The translations under genes and the position numbers were made by a program. Below are positions 1-8,746 of a stretch of DNA of 64,000 bases, piece after piece. Below the pieces are notes generated by a model, which saw only the letters and a list, made by a program, of their open reading frames with translations, was not told the origin of the DNA and made no database searches. This stretch comes from an uncultured Paracoccaceae bacterium. Lineage in GTDB: Bacteria > Pseudomonadota > Alphaproteobacteria > Rhodobacterales > Rhodobacteraceae. The first letter of the stretch is position 1. Every line of letters starts with the position of its first letter. Location: NCBI GenBank assembly GCA_958439195.1, contig OY288160.1, forward strand, positions 248,001 to 312,000, read 5' to 3'.

Positions 1-1
1 C

Positions 2-325
2 AACGTGAATGGCGCGCTGACGGCGCGGGTGGTGGTGTCGCAGCGGATCAAGCAGGGCACGCTGTTCATGTATCACGCGCAGGAAAAGATCGTGAACACG
101 CCCGGATCGGAAAAAACCGGCAATCGGGGCGGCATCCACAACTCTGTCACGCGTGCCACCCTGAAGCCCACCCACATGATCGGTGGCTATGCGCAGCTTT
201 CCTACGGGTTCAACTATTACGGCACCGTTGGCAGCAACCGGGACGAATTCGTGATCGTCCGCAAGATGAAGAAGATCGACTGGCTGGACCAGCCCGCAAC
301 CCGCAAGGTGGAGGCCGCGGAATGA
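2..325 (+). CDS. narG: Respiratory nitrate reductase alpha subunit NarG, C-terminal fragment
   Basis: Only the last 107 codons lie in the window; the gene begins upstream of position 1. NarG is the molybdopterin catalytic subunit of the cytoplasm-facing membrane-bound nitrate reductase and reduces nitrate to nitrite. The visible part carries features typical of the NarG tail: NGALTARVVVSQR, the FMYHAQEKIVN stretch, RGGIHNSVTR, and PTHMIGGYAQLSYGFNYYG followed by GSNRDEF. The stop codon overlaps the narH start as ATGA, so the two are translationally coupled. Identification is strong from the conserved tail and from narHJI directly downstream. Confidence 0.95.
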   Translation, partial: NVNGALTARVVVSQRIKQGTLFMYHAQEKIVNTPGSEKTGNRGGIHNSVTRATLKPTHMIGGYAQLSYGFNYYGTVGSNRDEFVIVRKMKKIDWLDQPATRKVEAAE

Positions 326-1848
326 AAGTTCGTGCGCAAATCGGCAAAGTTCTGAACCTGGACAAGTGTATCGGCTGTCATACCTGCTCGGTCACGTGCA
401 AAAACGTCTGGACCACGCGGGAAGGTGTTGAATACGCGTGGTTCAACAATGTCGAAACGAAACCCGGCACCGGCTATCCCACCGACTGGGAGAACCAGAA
501 ACGCTGGAATGGCGGCTGGGTTCGGTCCGCATCTGGCAAGCTGCACCCTAAGCAGGGGGCAAAATGGCGCATCCTGGCAAACATCTTTGCCAACCCGTCG
601 ATGCCCGAGATCGACGATTATTATGAGCCGTTTGATTTCGACTATGACCACCTGAAATCCGCGCCCGACATGCAGGCTTTTCCCACCGCGCGGCCCAGGT
701 CGAAGATCACTGGCGAGCGGATGGAAAAGATCGAGAAGGGCCCGAACTGGGAGGAGATTCTGGGCGGCGAATTCGCCAAGCGGTCGGCGGATTACAACTT
801 TGACAAGGTGCAGAAGGACATCTACGGGGAATATGAAAACACCTTCATGATGTATCTGCCAAGGCTTTGTGAACATTGCCTTAATCCAACCTGTTCCGCG
901 TCTTGCCCGTCGGGCGCGATCTACAAGCGGGAAGAGGATGGCATCGTCCTGATCGACCAGGAAAAATGCCGGGGCTGGCGGATGTGCATCTCTGGCTGCC
1001 CCTACAAGAAGGTGTATTACAACTGGGATACCGGCAAGTCCGAGAAATGCACCTTCTGCTATCCGCGGATCGAGAGCGGCCAGCCGACGGTCTGTTCGGA
1101 AACCTGCGTGGGCCGCATCCGCTATTTGGGTGTGATCCTTTATGACGCCGATAAGATCGAGGCGGCGGCGAGCGCGGAACGCGAGACCGACCTTTACGGC
1201 GCGCAACTGGATGTGTTCCTGGACCCGAACGACCCTGACGTGATCGCTGCCGCCCGCCGCGACGGCGTGCCGGAGGACTGGATCGAGGCGGCCAAGATCA
1301 GCCCGGTCTGGAAGATGGCGATGGACTGGAAGGTGGCTTTCCCGCTGCACCCGGAATACCGCACCCTGCCGATGGTATGGTATATCCCGCCGCTGTCGCC
1401 GATCCAGAACGCTGCGCAGGCGGGCCAGATCGCCATGAGCGACCAGATGCCCGATGTGCGGTCGTTGCGCATTCCGGTGCAGTATCTGGCCAATATGCTG
1501 ACCGCGGGGGATGAAGAACCCATCGTTCACGCGCTGGAGCGGATGTCGGCCATGCGCCTTTATATGCGCGCGCTGACGGTGGACGGGGTGCGGGATGAGG
1601 GGATTGCTGCCCGTGTCGGCATGTCGGGCCGGATGATCGAGGACATGTACAAGATCATGGCGATTGCGGATTACGAGGACCGTTTCGCCATCCCCACCGC
1701 GCATCGTGAGCAGAACGAGGCAGGTGCCGATATTCGTGGCGGCTGCGGCTTCACCGATGGCAATGGCTGTTCGGATGGCGAGAGCGGCAAGACCGGCCTG
1801 TTCGGCGGCAAGAAGAAATCTTTTGCCCTTCCGCTGGAGTCCTTCTGA
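322..1848 (+). CDS. narH: Respiratory nitrate reductase beta subunit NarH
   Basis: The 508-residue iron-sulfur subunit passes electrons from NarI haems to NarG. The first ferredoxin motif has cysteines at residues 16, 19, 22 and 26. Further clusters follow in the middle of the protein (EHCLNPTCSASCP, then a CRGWRMCISGCP motif, then EKCTFCYPR and CSETCVGR). The Trp in CRGW replaces a cysteine, as is usual for the [3Fe-4S] cluster of NarH. Length is close to that of E. coli NarH. It starts inside the narG stop and its own stop overlaps the narJ ATG (TGATG). Confidence 0.97.
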   Translation: MKVRAQIGKVLNLDKCIGCHTCSVTCKNVWTTREGVEYAWFNNVETKPGTGYPTDWENQKRWNGGWVRSASGKLHPKQGAKWRILANIFANPSMPEIDDYYEPFDFDYDHLKSAPDMQAFPTARPRSKITGERMEKIEKGPNWEEILGGEFAKRSADYNFDKVQKDIYGEYENTFMMYLPRLCEHCLNPTCSASCPSGAIYKREEDGIVLIDQEKCRGWRMCISGCPYKKVYYNWDTGKSEKCTFCYPRIESGQPTVCSETCVGRIRYLGVILYDADKIEAAASAERETDLYGAQLDVFLDPNDPDVIAAARRDGVPEDWIEAAKISPVWKMAMDWKVAFPLHPEYRTLPMVWYIPPLSPIQNAAQAGQIAMSDQMPDVRSLRIPVQYLANMLTAGDEEPIVHALERMSAMRLYMRALTVDGVRDEGIAARVGMSGRMIEDMYKIMAIADYEDRFAIPTAHREQNEAGADIRGGCGFTDGNGCSDGESGKTGLFGGKKKSFALPLESF

Positions 1849-2543
1849 TGGATCGCATGTTGAAAGCCTTATCGTTGGTCCTGAGCTATCCGACGGCGGA
1901 ATTGCAGCGGGCCATGCCGGAGATCGGGGATGTCCTGGTTGGTGATGCGCGGTTGGAACCATCGATCCGGGCCGCGCTGGGAATGCTGGCCGCAGGGTTG
2001 GAGGAGGATGATCTTTACGACCTGCAAGAGCGTTATGTGATGCTGTTCGACCGGTCGCGCACCCTGTCGCTTAACCTGTTTGAACATGTCCACGGCGAAA
2101 GCCGGGAGCGGGGCGGGGCGATGGTCAGTCTGATCGAAACCTACCGCGCTGGTGGGTTTGAACCCGCCACCACCGAATTGCCCGACCACCTGCCGGTGCT
2201 GCTGGAATTTCTCGCAACGCGCCCCACACGCGAAACGCAGGAAACCTTGGCGGACGCGGCGCATATCCTTGACGCCCTAACAAAACGCCTTGAGCGGCGC
2301 GAGAGCAGATATGCGGCCGTGTTCGCCGCTCTTTCCAACCTGGCCGGGGGTGATGCGGATGCCGACGCCGTGGCCGGCATGTTGGCCCAGCCCGACGATG
2401 ACCCGACCGACCTGGCGGCGCTGGACGCGGTCTGGGAAGAAACCGAGGTTACGTTTGGCCCGGACCCCAACGCAGGCTGCCCGCAGGTCCGCGACATGCT
2501 GGCCGTGATGGACAAACCCGCCCCGCAGCACAGGAGTGTCTGA
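1848..2543 (+). CDS. narJ: Nitrate reductase molybdenum cofactor assembly chaperone NarJ
   Basis: A 231-residue cytoplasmic chaperone of the TorD/NarJ family that holds apo-NarGH until the molybdenum cofactor is inserted and NarI is joined. The N-terminus (KALSLVLSYPTAELQ) and the LNLFEHVHGESRERG and DHLPVLLEFLA segments are typical of NarJ. The ATG shares one base with the narH stop. The reading frame ends at the TGA at 2541, just before narI. Expected as part of the narGHJI transcript; it is not a subunit of the final enzyme. Confidence 0.95.
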   Translation: MDRMLKALSLVLSYPTAELQRAMPEIGDVLVGDARLEPSIRAALGMLAAGLEEDDLYDLQERYVMLFDRSRTLSLNLFEHVHGESRERGGAMVSLIETYRAGGFEPATTELPDHLPVLLEFLATRPTRETQETLADAAHILDALTKRLERRESRYAAVFAALSNLAGGDADADAVAGMLAQPDDDPTDLAALDAVWEETEVTFGPDPNAGCPQVRDMLAVMDKPAPQHRSV

Positions 2544-2544
2544 G

Positions 2545-3330
2545 ATGTTCGAGAGTTTTGACATCAATTTCGTGATCTTCGGGATCATGCCCTATGTGGC
2601 ACTGACGGTGTTCCTGGTCGGGTCCATCGCGCGCTACGAACGTGACCCCTTTACCTGGAAGTCATCGTCCAGCCAGCTTTTGCGGCGCAAACAACTGATC
2701 TGGGGGTCGATCCTGTTCCATGTCGGCATCCTGACGGTGTTTTTCGGCCATCTTGTCGGGCTTTTCACGCCGGTCTGGGTGCTGGATGCACTGGGCGTTC
2801 CTTACGGCCTTAAGCAATGGATGGCGGTGCTGATCGGTGGACCGGCGGGGCTTGCCGCGTTGATTGGTGGCAGCATGCTGATCCACCGCCGCCTGACCGA
2901 CCCGCGCATCCGGGCCACGTCGACCACCCTTGATATCCTGATCATGATCCTGATCTGGATGCAGCTTGCCATTGGGCTGCTGACGATCACCCAGTCGTTG
3001 CAGCACATGGACGGGGCCGAGATGATCCGGTTCATGGAGTGGTCGCAAAGCGTAGTGACCTGGAACATCAACGCCTGGGTCACGGTGGTGGATGTGCATT
3101 GGCTGTTCAAGCTGCACATCTTTCTTGGGCTGATCATCACCATGCTGTTCCCCTTCACGCGGCTGGTTCATATCTGGTCGGGCTTTGCGGCACCCTTCCG
3201 CTATCTTTTGGGCCGGTCCGGCTATCAGATCGTGCGGTCGCGCCGCCGCCGCCCGCTGGAGGAACGCCGCCGCGCCTTTGACGCCCGGAAAGGTGTCACT
3301 GGTCCCAAATCATCCACCCCGGCGGAGTGA
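2545..3330 (+). CDS. narI: Respiratory nitrate reductase gamma subunit NarI (cytochrome b)
   Basis: A 261-residue membrane subunit with five hydrophobic segments that oxidises quinol and carries two b haems. Histidines lie in the expected helices (LFHVGILTVFFGHLVG and the later VDVHWLFKLHIFLG region), and the family signature near YERDPFTWKSSSSQ is present. I chose the ATG at 2545 because an AGGAG sits eight bases upstream. The in-frame GTG at 2536 would lie inside that ribosome site. A basic C-terminal tail follows the last helix. Confidence 0.95.
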   Translation: MFESFDINFVIFGIMPYVALTVFLVGSIARYERDPFTWKSSSSQLLRRKQLIWGSILFHVGILTVFFGHLVGLFTPVWVLDALGVPYGLKQWMAVLIGGPAGLAALIGGSMLIHRRLTDPRIRATSTTLDILIMILIWMQLAIGLLTITQSLQHMDGAEMIRFMEWSQSVVTWNINAWVTVVDVHWLFKLHIFLGLIITMLFPFTRLVHIWSGFAAPFRYLLGRSGYQIVRSRRRRPLEERRRAFDARKGVTGPKSSTPAE

Positions 3331-3335
3331 GAGCG

Positions 3336-4130
3336 ATGAACATGACACTTTTTCCTGATGTCGTGGTGAATGGCGAGACGATCCCTTTGGCCGCGATTGC
3401 CGCCGAGGCCCAGAACCACCAGGCGCCCAAGGACAAGCCCGGCATCGCCTGGCGAAAGGCGGCGCAGGCGATGGCGATCCGGGCGCTCTTGCTGCAAGAG
3501 GCGCGGGCGCGTGGCCTGACCCCCGATCCATTGGAGCTGGCCCCTGGACGATGGGAGACCGAGGATGAGGCGATGATCCGCGCGCTGCTGGACGACGCGG
3601 TCCATCCCACGCCCATATCAGAAGATGCGATCCGCGCCGAATGGGCAAAGGAGCCGGGTCGGTATCGTTCGGCACCGCTGTGGGATGTGTCGCACATCCT
3701 GTGCGCCTGCGACCCCCGCGATGCAGGCGAACGATCTGCCGCCGAGGCGCGGGCGAGGGCGATACTGGACCGGTTGGGGGAGGATGCCAAAGGCTTTTCA
3801 AAGGCCGCCCGCGACAGCGATTGCGGGTCAAAGGCGCAAGGCGGGCATTTGGGCCAGATCGGCCCCGGCGATACGGTGCCTGAGTTCGAGGCCGCCTTGC
3901 GGGGTCTGTCCGATGGACAGATGACCCCCGACCCGGTTCTGTCACGTCACGGCTGGCACATCATCCGTCTGAATGCGGTTGCGCCTGGCCAGATGCTGCC
4001 CTTCGAGACGGTGCGGCCAAGGATCGCCGAGGCGCTGGAAAAGGCCGCGTGGGCAGTGGCTTCGCGCGATTTTGTGGCCGAACTTGCCCGCCGGGCAACC
4101 ATCACCGGCGCAAGCCTGGCACCGATCTGA
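3336..4130 (+). CDS. Parvulin-type peptidyl-prolyl cis-trans isomerase of the nar operon
   Basis: A 264-residue protein with a PpiC rotamase domain in its C-terminal half: SHILCACDP, then GGHLGQIGPGDTVPEFEAAL and HGWHIIRLN are standard parvulin signatures. The N-terminal half is helical and resembles the NifM/SurA-like chaperone segment. No signal peptide is visible, so it probably acts in the cytoplasm. It follows narI after five bases. NarI-linked parvulin genes are known in several alpha- and betaproteobacteria, and a folding role in nitrate reductase assembly is an inference from that position. The start at 3336 is preceded by GGCGGAG. Confidence 0.85.
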   Translation: MNMTLFPDVVVNGETIPLAAIAAEAQNHQAPKDKPGIAWRKAAQAMAIRALLLQEARARGLTPDPLELAPGRWETEDEAMIRALLDDAVHPTPISEDAIRAEWAKEPGRYRSAPLWDVSHILCACDPRDAGERSAAEARARAILDRLGEDAKGFSKAARDSDCGSKAQGGHLGQIGPGDTVPEFEAALRGLSDGQMTPDPVLSRHGWHIIRLNAVAPGQMLPFETVRPRIAEALEKAAWAVASRDFVAELARRATITGASLAPI

Positions 4131-4150
4131 TCCACGGTCAGGAGTGTAGC

Positions 4151-4720
4151 ATGAAACGGGCAGGGCCATCACAACGTGGTAGCGGCCAGTCACCCACCGA
4201 TCCGGGGCTTTTGGCCCGGCCGCTGGATTTCATCAGTGAGGACCATCTGCGCGAGCGCCAGATCTGCGCCGAGATTGATGCGCTTGTCGCAACCGACACC
4301 TTTGAACGAACCGCAGGCGTTGCCATCCTGCGTTTCCTGAACGAGGAGCTTGGCGTGCATCTGCGCGATGAGGTGGAAGACCTGTTCCCGGTTCTGGAAC
4401 GACGCTGCACGCAAGAGGATTCGATCGACACCGTTCTGGGCCGCATCCGAGTGGACCGGGATCAGGCCCTGTCGCTTCTTCCCAGGGTGCGTGAGGCGAT
4501 TGCAGGCTGCCTTGACTGTGGGGGCAAGCTGTCAGCCACAGACCGAGAGGTGTTGGCACGCTTTGCCGCGCATGTCCGCCGTCATTTGGTGGCCGAGAAT
4601 GCCATCCTTTTGCCCATCGCCCGCGCCCGTCTGACACGCGGCGATCTGCGCAGGCTGTCTGATCATATGCGGGATCGGCGTGGGTTGCCTGTTGGAACCG
4701 GGGGCGTTCATGCTGAGTGA
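4151..4720 (+). CDS. Hemerythrin HHE cation-binding domain protein
   Basis: A 189-residue soluble protein. Helical segments carry histidine and acidic residues in the pattern of the HHE fold: EDHLRERQ, EELGVHLRDEVEDLFP, and FAAHVRRHLVAENAILLPIA. Such proteins bind a di-iron or similar centre and are linked to oxygen or nitric oxide sensing or to iron-centre repair; the exact job here is not known. The ATG at 4151 has CAGGAGTG upstream. The 3' end overlaps the carbonic anhydrase start by eleven bases. Membership of the nar operon suggests a role in nitrogen-oxide stress (inference). Confidence 0.8.
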   Translation: MKRAGPSQRGSGQSPTDPGLLARPLDFISEDHLRERQICAEIDALVATDTFERTAGVAILRFLNEELGVHLRDEVEDLFPVLERRCTQEDSIDTVLGRIRVDRDQALSLLPRVREAIAGCLDCGGKLSATDREVLARFAAHVRRHLVAENAILLPIARARLTRGDLRRLSDHMRDRRGLPVGTGGVHAE

Positions 4721-5342
4721 CATCCTGGCCCGCAACCGCGACTGGTCGGCCCGCAGGCAGGCGCAGGAGCCGGGATATTTCACCCGTCTTGCGGCGCTTC
4801 AGGCCCCCGAATTCTTTTGGATCGGCTGTTCGGACAGCCGGGTGCCTGCCAATGTTGTGGCGGGCCTCGATCCGGGTGAGGTTTTCGTCCATCGCAATGT
4901 CGCCAATATCATCCATTCTTCGGATATGAACCTGCTTTCGGCGCTGGAATTCGCGGTCGAGGCCTTGAGGGTGCGCGAGATCATCGTGTGTGGGCATTAT
5001 GGTTGCGGCGGGGTGAAAGCCGCGACAGAGGATCTGCCGCACGGTCTGGCTGATCACTGGCTGGAACCGATCCGGCGCCTTGCCCGCGCCTATGCGGTTG
5101 ATCTGGGCCGCGAACAGGACATGGAAGCGCGCCGCGACCGGCTGGCCGAGTTCAACGTGGTCGAAGGTGTTCGCCGGGTCTGCGAGACGCCGATCCTGCA
5201 ACGGGCATGGGCGCGGGGTGCCAAGGTGCGGGTGCATGGACTTATTTATGGGCTGAAGGACGGCCTGCTGCGCGATCTGGATTGCAGTATCGGGCCGGGG
5301 CATTTTCAGACCGATCCCCTGACAGGCGAGGCTGCGTTATGA
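4710..5342 (+). CDS. Beta-class carbonic anhydrase
   Basis: A 210-residue zinc enzyme interconverting CO2 and bicarbonate in the cytoplasm. The zinc ligands are visible as C40, H96 and C99, with the catalytic dyad D42 and R44 in the CSDSR motif; HRNVAN and HYGCGG are further family signatures. Length agrees with bacterial Can-type enzymes. The start lies within the hemerythrin gene and its stop overlaps the moeA start as ATGA, so it is translated as part of the nar operon. Bicarbonate supply or pH balance during nitrate respiration are possible roles but not shown. Confidence 0.92.
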   Translation: MLSDILARNRDWSARRQAQEPGYFTRLAALQAPEFFWIGCSDSRVPANVVAGLDPGEVFVHRNVANIIHSSDMNLLSALEFAVEALRVREIIVCGHYGCGGVKAATEDLPHGLADHWLEPIRRLARAYAVDLGREQDMEARRDRLAEFNVVEGVRRVCETPILQRAWARGAKVRVHGLIYGLKDGLLRDLDCSIGPGHFQTDPLTGEAAL

Positions 5343-6625
5343 CAATTCATCCGGTCCTTCACGCGCCCGGATGTGGCTGCGATGTGCAAGGCCTGCACCC
5401 GCCCCTTGCCAGCATCGACGCGGCGCTTGCCCGAATTTCCGCGCATGCCGCCCCGTTGCAAGGGGCAGAGCGGGTTCCGCTTGCTTTGGCGCTTGGCCGC
5501 GTTCTTGCCCGCCCTGTTCTGTCTGCGACGATGGTGCCGCCTTTCGACAACGCCGCGATGGATGGCTATGCCGTGCAAGGCGCTGCCTTGGCCGGTCCCG
5601 GCCCGTGGTCCCTTCGGGTGATCGCGCGTATGCCCGCGGGAAAGGGGGCGGTTAGCGGGGTATCGCGGACCACGGCCGCACGGATTTTCACCGGCGCGCC
5701 CGTTCCGGCAGGCGCGGATGCCGTGGTGATGCAGGAAGAGGTGACGCGCGATGGCGATGCCATTGTGGTGCGGCGGCGGCCTGAACCGGGCCTGAACATC
5801 CGCAAGGCGGGCAGCGACATTGCGGCGGGTGCCTGCGTTTTGGATGCGGGTCGCAGGCTTGGTCCGCGGGGGATTGCCGCCTGTGCCGCTGCAGGAGCGA
5901 GCCTTGTCCATGTCCGCCGCAAGCTGCGTGTCGCGCTGCTGGTGACGGGGAATGAGGTTCGCCCCGCCGGCACCCAGCGTGGCGAGGCCCAGATCTGGGA
6001 CGTGAATTCCCCGATGCTGATGGCGTTGCTGACTGCACAAGCGGTTGAACTTGTATCGGTTGGCCTGGCGGCAGATGACCGCAGCAGTCTGGCCGGGCAA
6101 TTGGCCGACCTTGCCGCCATATCCGACCTGATTGTCACGACAGGGGGTATTTCGGTCGGGGAGGAGGATCACGTCAAGCCCGCGTTGGCAGGTCTTGGCG
6201 GTGAGATTCTGTTCAGCGGCGTGGCGATCAAGCCGGGCAAGCCGGTGTCTTTCGGGCGGCTGGGATCTTCCCTCTGGCTTGGCCTTCCGGGGAATCCGCT
6301 GTCGGCCTTTGTGACCTATCAGGTGTTCGGAACGGCTTTGGTCCGCTGCATGACCGGGGAGATCATTCAAACCCCGTTGCGCAGACATGTCGTGTTGTCA
6401 GAGGCCATCCGGCGAAAGCCTGGCCGTTGCGAATTGCGCCCGGCGAAAATCGCGGGGTTCGATGCCCAAGGCCGCGAAGTGGTGCGCTGCGATCAGGCCA
6501 TCCATTCGGCGCGCGTCGGAACGTTGGCGGACACGGACGGTTTGATGTTCCTGCAGGCCGAGGACGATGAGCTTTCAGCGGGGGCGATTGTCGAGTTCCA
6601 ACCGTTCTGCACGCATGAGGTATGA
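5339..6625 (+). CDS. moeA: Molybdopterin molybdotransferase MoeA
   Basis: A 428-residue enzyme that inserts molybdate into adenylylated molybdopterin, completing the cofactor needed by NarG and by SoeA further on. Motifs: PPFDNAAMDGYAV near residue 65, RIFTGAPVPAGADAVVMQEE, the middle TGNEV and GGISVGEEDHVKPAL loops, and the LPGNPLSAFVTYQVF segment near the C-terminal domain. The true ATG overlaps the carbonic anhydrase stop. The N-terminal HAPGCGCD stretch has two close cysteines, which is not part of the core MoeA fold. Confidence 0.95.
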   Translation: MTIHPVLHAPGCGCDVQGLHPPLASIDAALARISAHAAPLQGAERVPLALALGRVLARPVLSATMVPPFDNAAMDGYAVQGAALAGPGPWSLRVIARMPAGKGAVSGVSRTTAARIFTGAPVPAGADAVVMQEEVTRDGDAIVVRRRPEPGLNIRKAGSDIAAGACVLDAGRRLGPRGIAACAAAGASLVHVRRKLRVALLVTGNEVRPAGTQRGEAQIWDVNSPMLMALLTAQAVELVSVGLAADDRSSLAGQLADLAAISDLIVTTGGISVGEEDHVKPALAGLGGEILFSGVAIKPGKPVSFGRLGSSLWLGLPGNPLSAFVTYQVFGTALVRCMTGEIIQTPLRRHVVLSEAIRRKPGRCELRPAKIAGFDAQGREVVRCDQAIHSARVGTLADTDGLMFLQAEDDELSAGAIVEFQPFCTHEV

Positions 6626-6629
6626 CAAG

Positions 6630-7169
6630 ATGCATCTGGTCTATACGATGGCACCCGGACGCGGTGACACGGACCTGATCCTTGCCGGACTGGCGGCTGA
6701 TCTGACGGGCCGTGGCGTGCGGCTTTGCGGCACGGTGCAGATCAACCTTGAACGCGCCACGTCCGGCCCCTGCGATATGGATGTGCGCGTGCTGCCCGAT
6801 GGTCCCGTCCTGCGGATCAGCCAGGATCTTGGCGCCCATTCCCGTGGCTGCCGTCTGAATCCCGAGGCGCTGGAAACGGCCGTTGGTTTGGTCAGTGCGC
6901 GGTTGGGCGCGGATACCGACCTTCTGATCATCAACAAGTTCGGCAAGCACGAGGCCGAGGGGCGCGGATTTCGCGGGGTGATTGCTGAGGCGATCAGCCT
7001 GGGTGTTCCGGTGCTGGTCGGTCTGAACGAATTGAACCGCCCGGCGTTCGAGGCGTTTGCAGGTGGCTTTGCCGTGCCGCTTTTGCCAAGGTGCGACGCG
7101 ATCAGGGACTGGGCCGATCGGGTGGTTGACAGACGGTCTGCTGCCGCTGTTGGCCAGCCTGCGGTGTAA
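6630..7169 (+). CDS. DUF2478 family protein (nucleotide-binding-like, molybdenum-linked)
   Basis: A 179-residue cytoplasmic protein that I recognise as the DUF2478 family: TMAPGRGDTDLILAGLAADL, CDMDVRVLPDGPVLRISQ, SRGCRLNPEALE and IINKFGKHEAEGRGFR are its constant features. The fold is related to P-loop NTPases but the glycine loop (APGRGDTD) is not a full Walker A. Family members occur next to molybdenum transport or cofactor genes. The start follows the moeA stop by four bases with a GAGG upstream; an earlier ATG at 6615 is possible. Function unknown. Confidence 0.8.
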   Translation: MHLVYTMAPGRGDTDLILAGLAADLTGRGVRLCGTVQINLERATSGPCDMDVRVLPDGPVLRISQDLGAHSRGCRLNPEALETAVGLVSARLGADTDLLIINKFGKHEAEGRGFRGVIAEAISLGVPVLVGLNELNRPAFEAFAGGFAVPLLPRCDAIRDWADRVVDRRSAAAVGQPAV

Positions 7170-7371
7170 AGCTGCCAAACCATTGATCGATCCGCAAAAA
7201 ACGCGGCCCTTTTCTGGACGGTGCCGCGACATGTGGAGACCACCAACCAAGCACCAGGGAATGGTTTGCAGGCAGGACCAAAAAGCCGGGCCGGCCAGAT
7301 TTCAGACCATCAACGTGCCCGACATTCAGCGCCGACATCCGATCCCGCTGCATTTGGAAGGCAAGCCGTCC

Positions 7372-8106
7372 ATGGCGGCCTACGAATTGACCCTGCGCGG
7401 CATCAAGCATCTTCGGGGATATGCTGCGGATGATAACGACAAAGCACTGGCGCTTTTTCGGGATGCGCTGAATGTGGACCCGAATTATGCATTGGCGCAG
7501 GCCTATCTGGCCTTTGCCGAGGGTGTGGCTAACGATTACGACGCCGCGCCACGCGCACTTTTGATCGACTGCAAGACGCGAATTGATCAGGCCCATGCCA
7601 TCGATCCGGATGATGGAACGATACTTTGGCTTCTGGCGCGTGTTCACAGCTACCTTCTGGAATTCGATGACGAGAAGCGCCAATTGGAGCGGGCTCTGGC
7701 CCTTAATCCCAATGACGCGAACGCGAGAGCCTCTTACGGCACCGCACTTGCAGCCCTGGGAGAGCATGAGGAAGGGATCCGGAATATTGGTGAGGCGATG
7801 CGTTGCAACCCATTTCATCCGGAGTGGTATTGGGTGGCGCTTGGAGACGCATTCCTGGCGGCGCGCCGCTACGCAGATGCGATCGAATCCTACAAGCGTC
7901 GAACACGGCCTTTCGTTTGGGTGCTGACCCGACTGGCAATTTGCTATGCGCACCTAGATCGGAGCGCGGATGCGCAAGAAATGACCCGGCGAATACTGGA
8001 GGTGAACCCGGAATTTCGTGTGTCCACACTCCGACGAGGCGCATGGTCAGGTAACGACGTTGCGCACCTGCGAGACGGGATGCTCCTTGCGGGGCTTCCC
8101 GAATAA
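7372..8106 (+). CDS. TPR protein resembling the C-terminal half of adenylate-cyclase/TPR proteins
   Basis: About 244 residues made of tetratricopeptide repeats (ALALFRDALNVDPNYALAQAYLA, EKRQLERALALNPNDANARASYGTALAALGEHEEGI, AMRCNPFHPEWYW and AYAHL-like units), ending in a GMLLAGLPE tail. The arrangement matches the tail of large class III adenylate cyclase or OmpR-type TPR proteins, but no cyclase or DNA-binding domain precedes it. I chose the ATG at 7372 because GGAAGG lies ten bases upstream; the frame stays open to 7057 with low-complexity sequence. It may be a free-standing gene or a remnant that lost its N-terminal domain. Confidence 0.6.
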   Translation: MAAYELTLRGIKHLRGYAADDNDKALALFRDALNVDPNYALAQAYLAFAEGVANDYDAAPRALLIDCKTRIDQAHAIDPDDGTILWLLARVHSYLLEFDDEKRQLERALALNPNDANARASYGTALAALGEHEEGIRNIGEAMRCNPFHPEWYWVALGDAFLAARRYADAIESYKRRTRPFVWVLTRLAICYAHLDRSADAQEMTRRILEVNPEFRVSTLRRGAWSGNDVAHLRDGMLLAGLPE

Positions 8107-8498
8107 CAACCTGAATTCCAACCAATCCCACATGCGAGGTTTTGGCCGCACCGTGAATTTGTCCGAAAACATCGGAACGCACCAACCGGGAAATCATGGG
8201 GCGTTCTTGGGGAAATGGGAAAAGACGGACGCTGGACTTTCTGGGTGCATAGACGTGAGTGGCGTTGATCAGCGGGGTGGGGCGCGCGGCGGGAGATCGC
8301 ACATTGTATGCGCTGGTTCCCGCGCAGTGCAGATTGCATGATCGAACAGGATGCGGGCGTATGGCCCGACGAAACCGATGTGATTCTTGCCAAGCCGGCG
8401 GGGGCAGGGCGGACCGGATGGTGAACGAAACTGCAAGGGCACCTGTAATCGGTGGATGCCGCTTGTTCGGCTCTTGGCTCTAAGTGTTTGATTTTGCT
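8107..8498. other. Intergenic stretch without a recognised gene
   Basis: About 390 bases between the TPR gene and the tRNA. A 38-codon open frame at 8308-8424 on the plus strand has no family resemblance and no clear ribosome site. No promoter, terminator or repeat stood out. Confidence 0.5.
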
Positions 8499-8572
8499 TG
8501 GAGGCGGGTACCGGAATCGAACCGGTCTTCACGGATTTGCAATCCGCTGCGTAACCTCTCCGCCAACCCGCC
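8499..8572 (-). tRNA. tRNA-Cys (anticodon GCA)
   Basis: On the minus strand a complete cloverleaf can be drawn. The seven-base acceptor stem pairs positions 8566-8572 with 8503-8509 (GGCGGGT/ACCCGCC). The anticodon loop is TTGCAAA, closed by GCGGA/TCCGT with one G-U pair. The T arm carries GGTTCGATTCC. The discriminator base is U, as is usual for tRNA-Cys, and CCA is encoded at 8501-8499. The gene stands alone and reads toward the TPR gene. Confidence 0.96.
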
Positions 8573-8746
8573 GGGAGCAGGGGTGACGTATACGACCTGC
8601 GCGCAGCGCGCAAGGCCGGGGTGCAGGAATTTCGGTTGGCCGGGGTGGTCAATTTGTCTGCTGATCTGGCGCGGTTGTGATGTGGGCGGGGTTTTTCTGG
8701 GGGAAGGGCGGCTATCTTTACGGTGTTCCTTAGGAGTGGGCGACGG

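Noticed and set aside
217..1962. 581-codon open frame on the minus strand opposite narH
   Set aside because: Arginine-, histidine- and proline-rich antisense of a clear narH gene; typical shadow frame in GC-rich DNA.
7202..7227. CGCGGC/GCCGCG stem after the DUF2478 gene as a terminator
   Set aside because: Long loop and no T-rich tail, so not a convincing terminator.
8308..8424. 38-codon open frame between the TPR gene and tRNA-Cys
   Set aside because: No ribosome site and no known family; too short to support.
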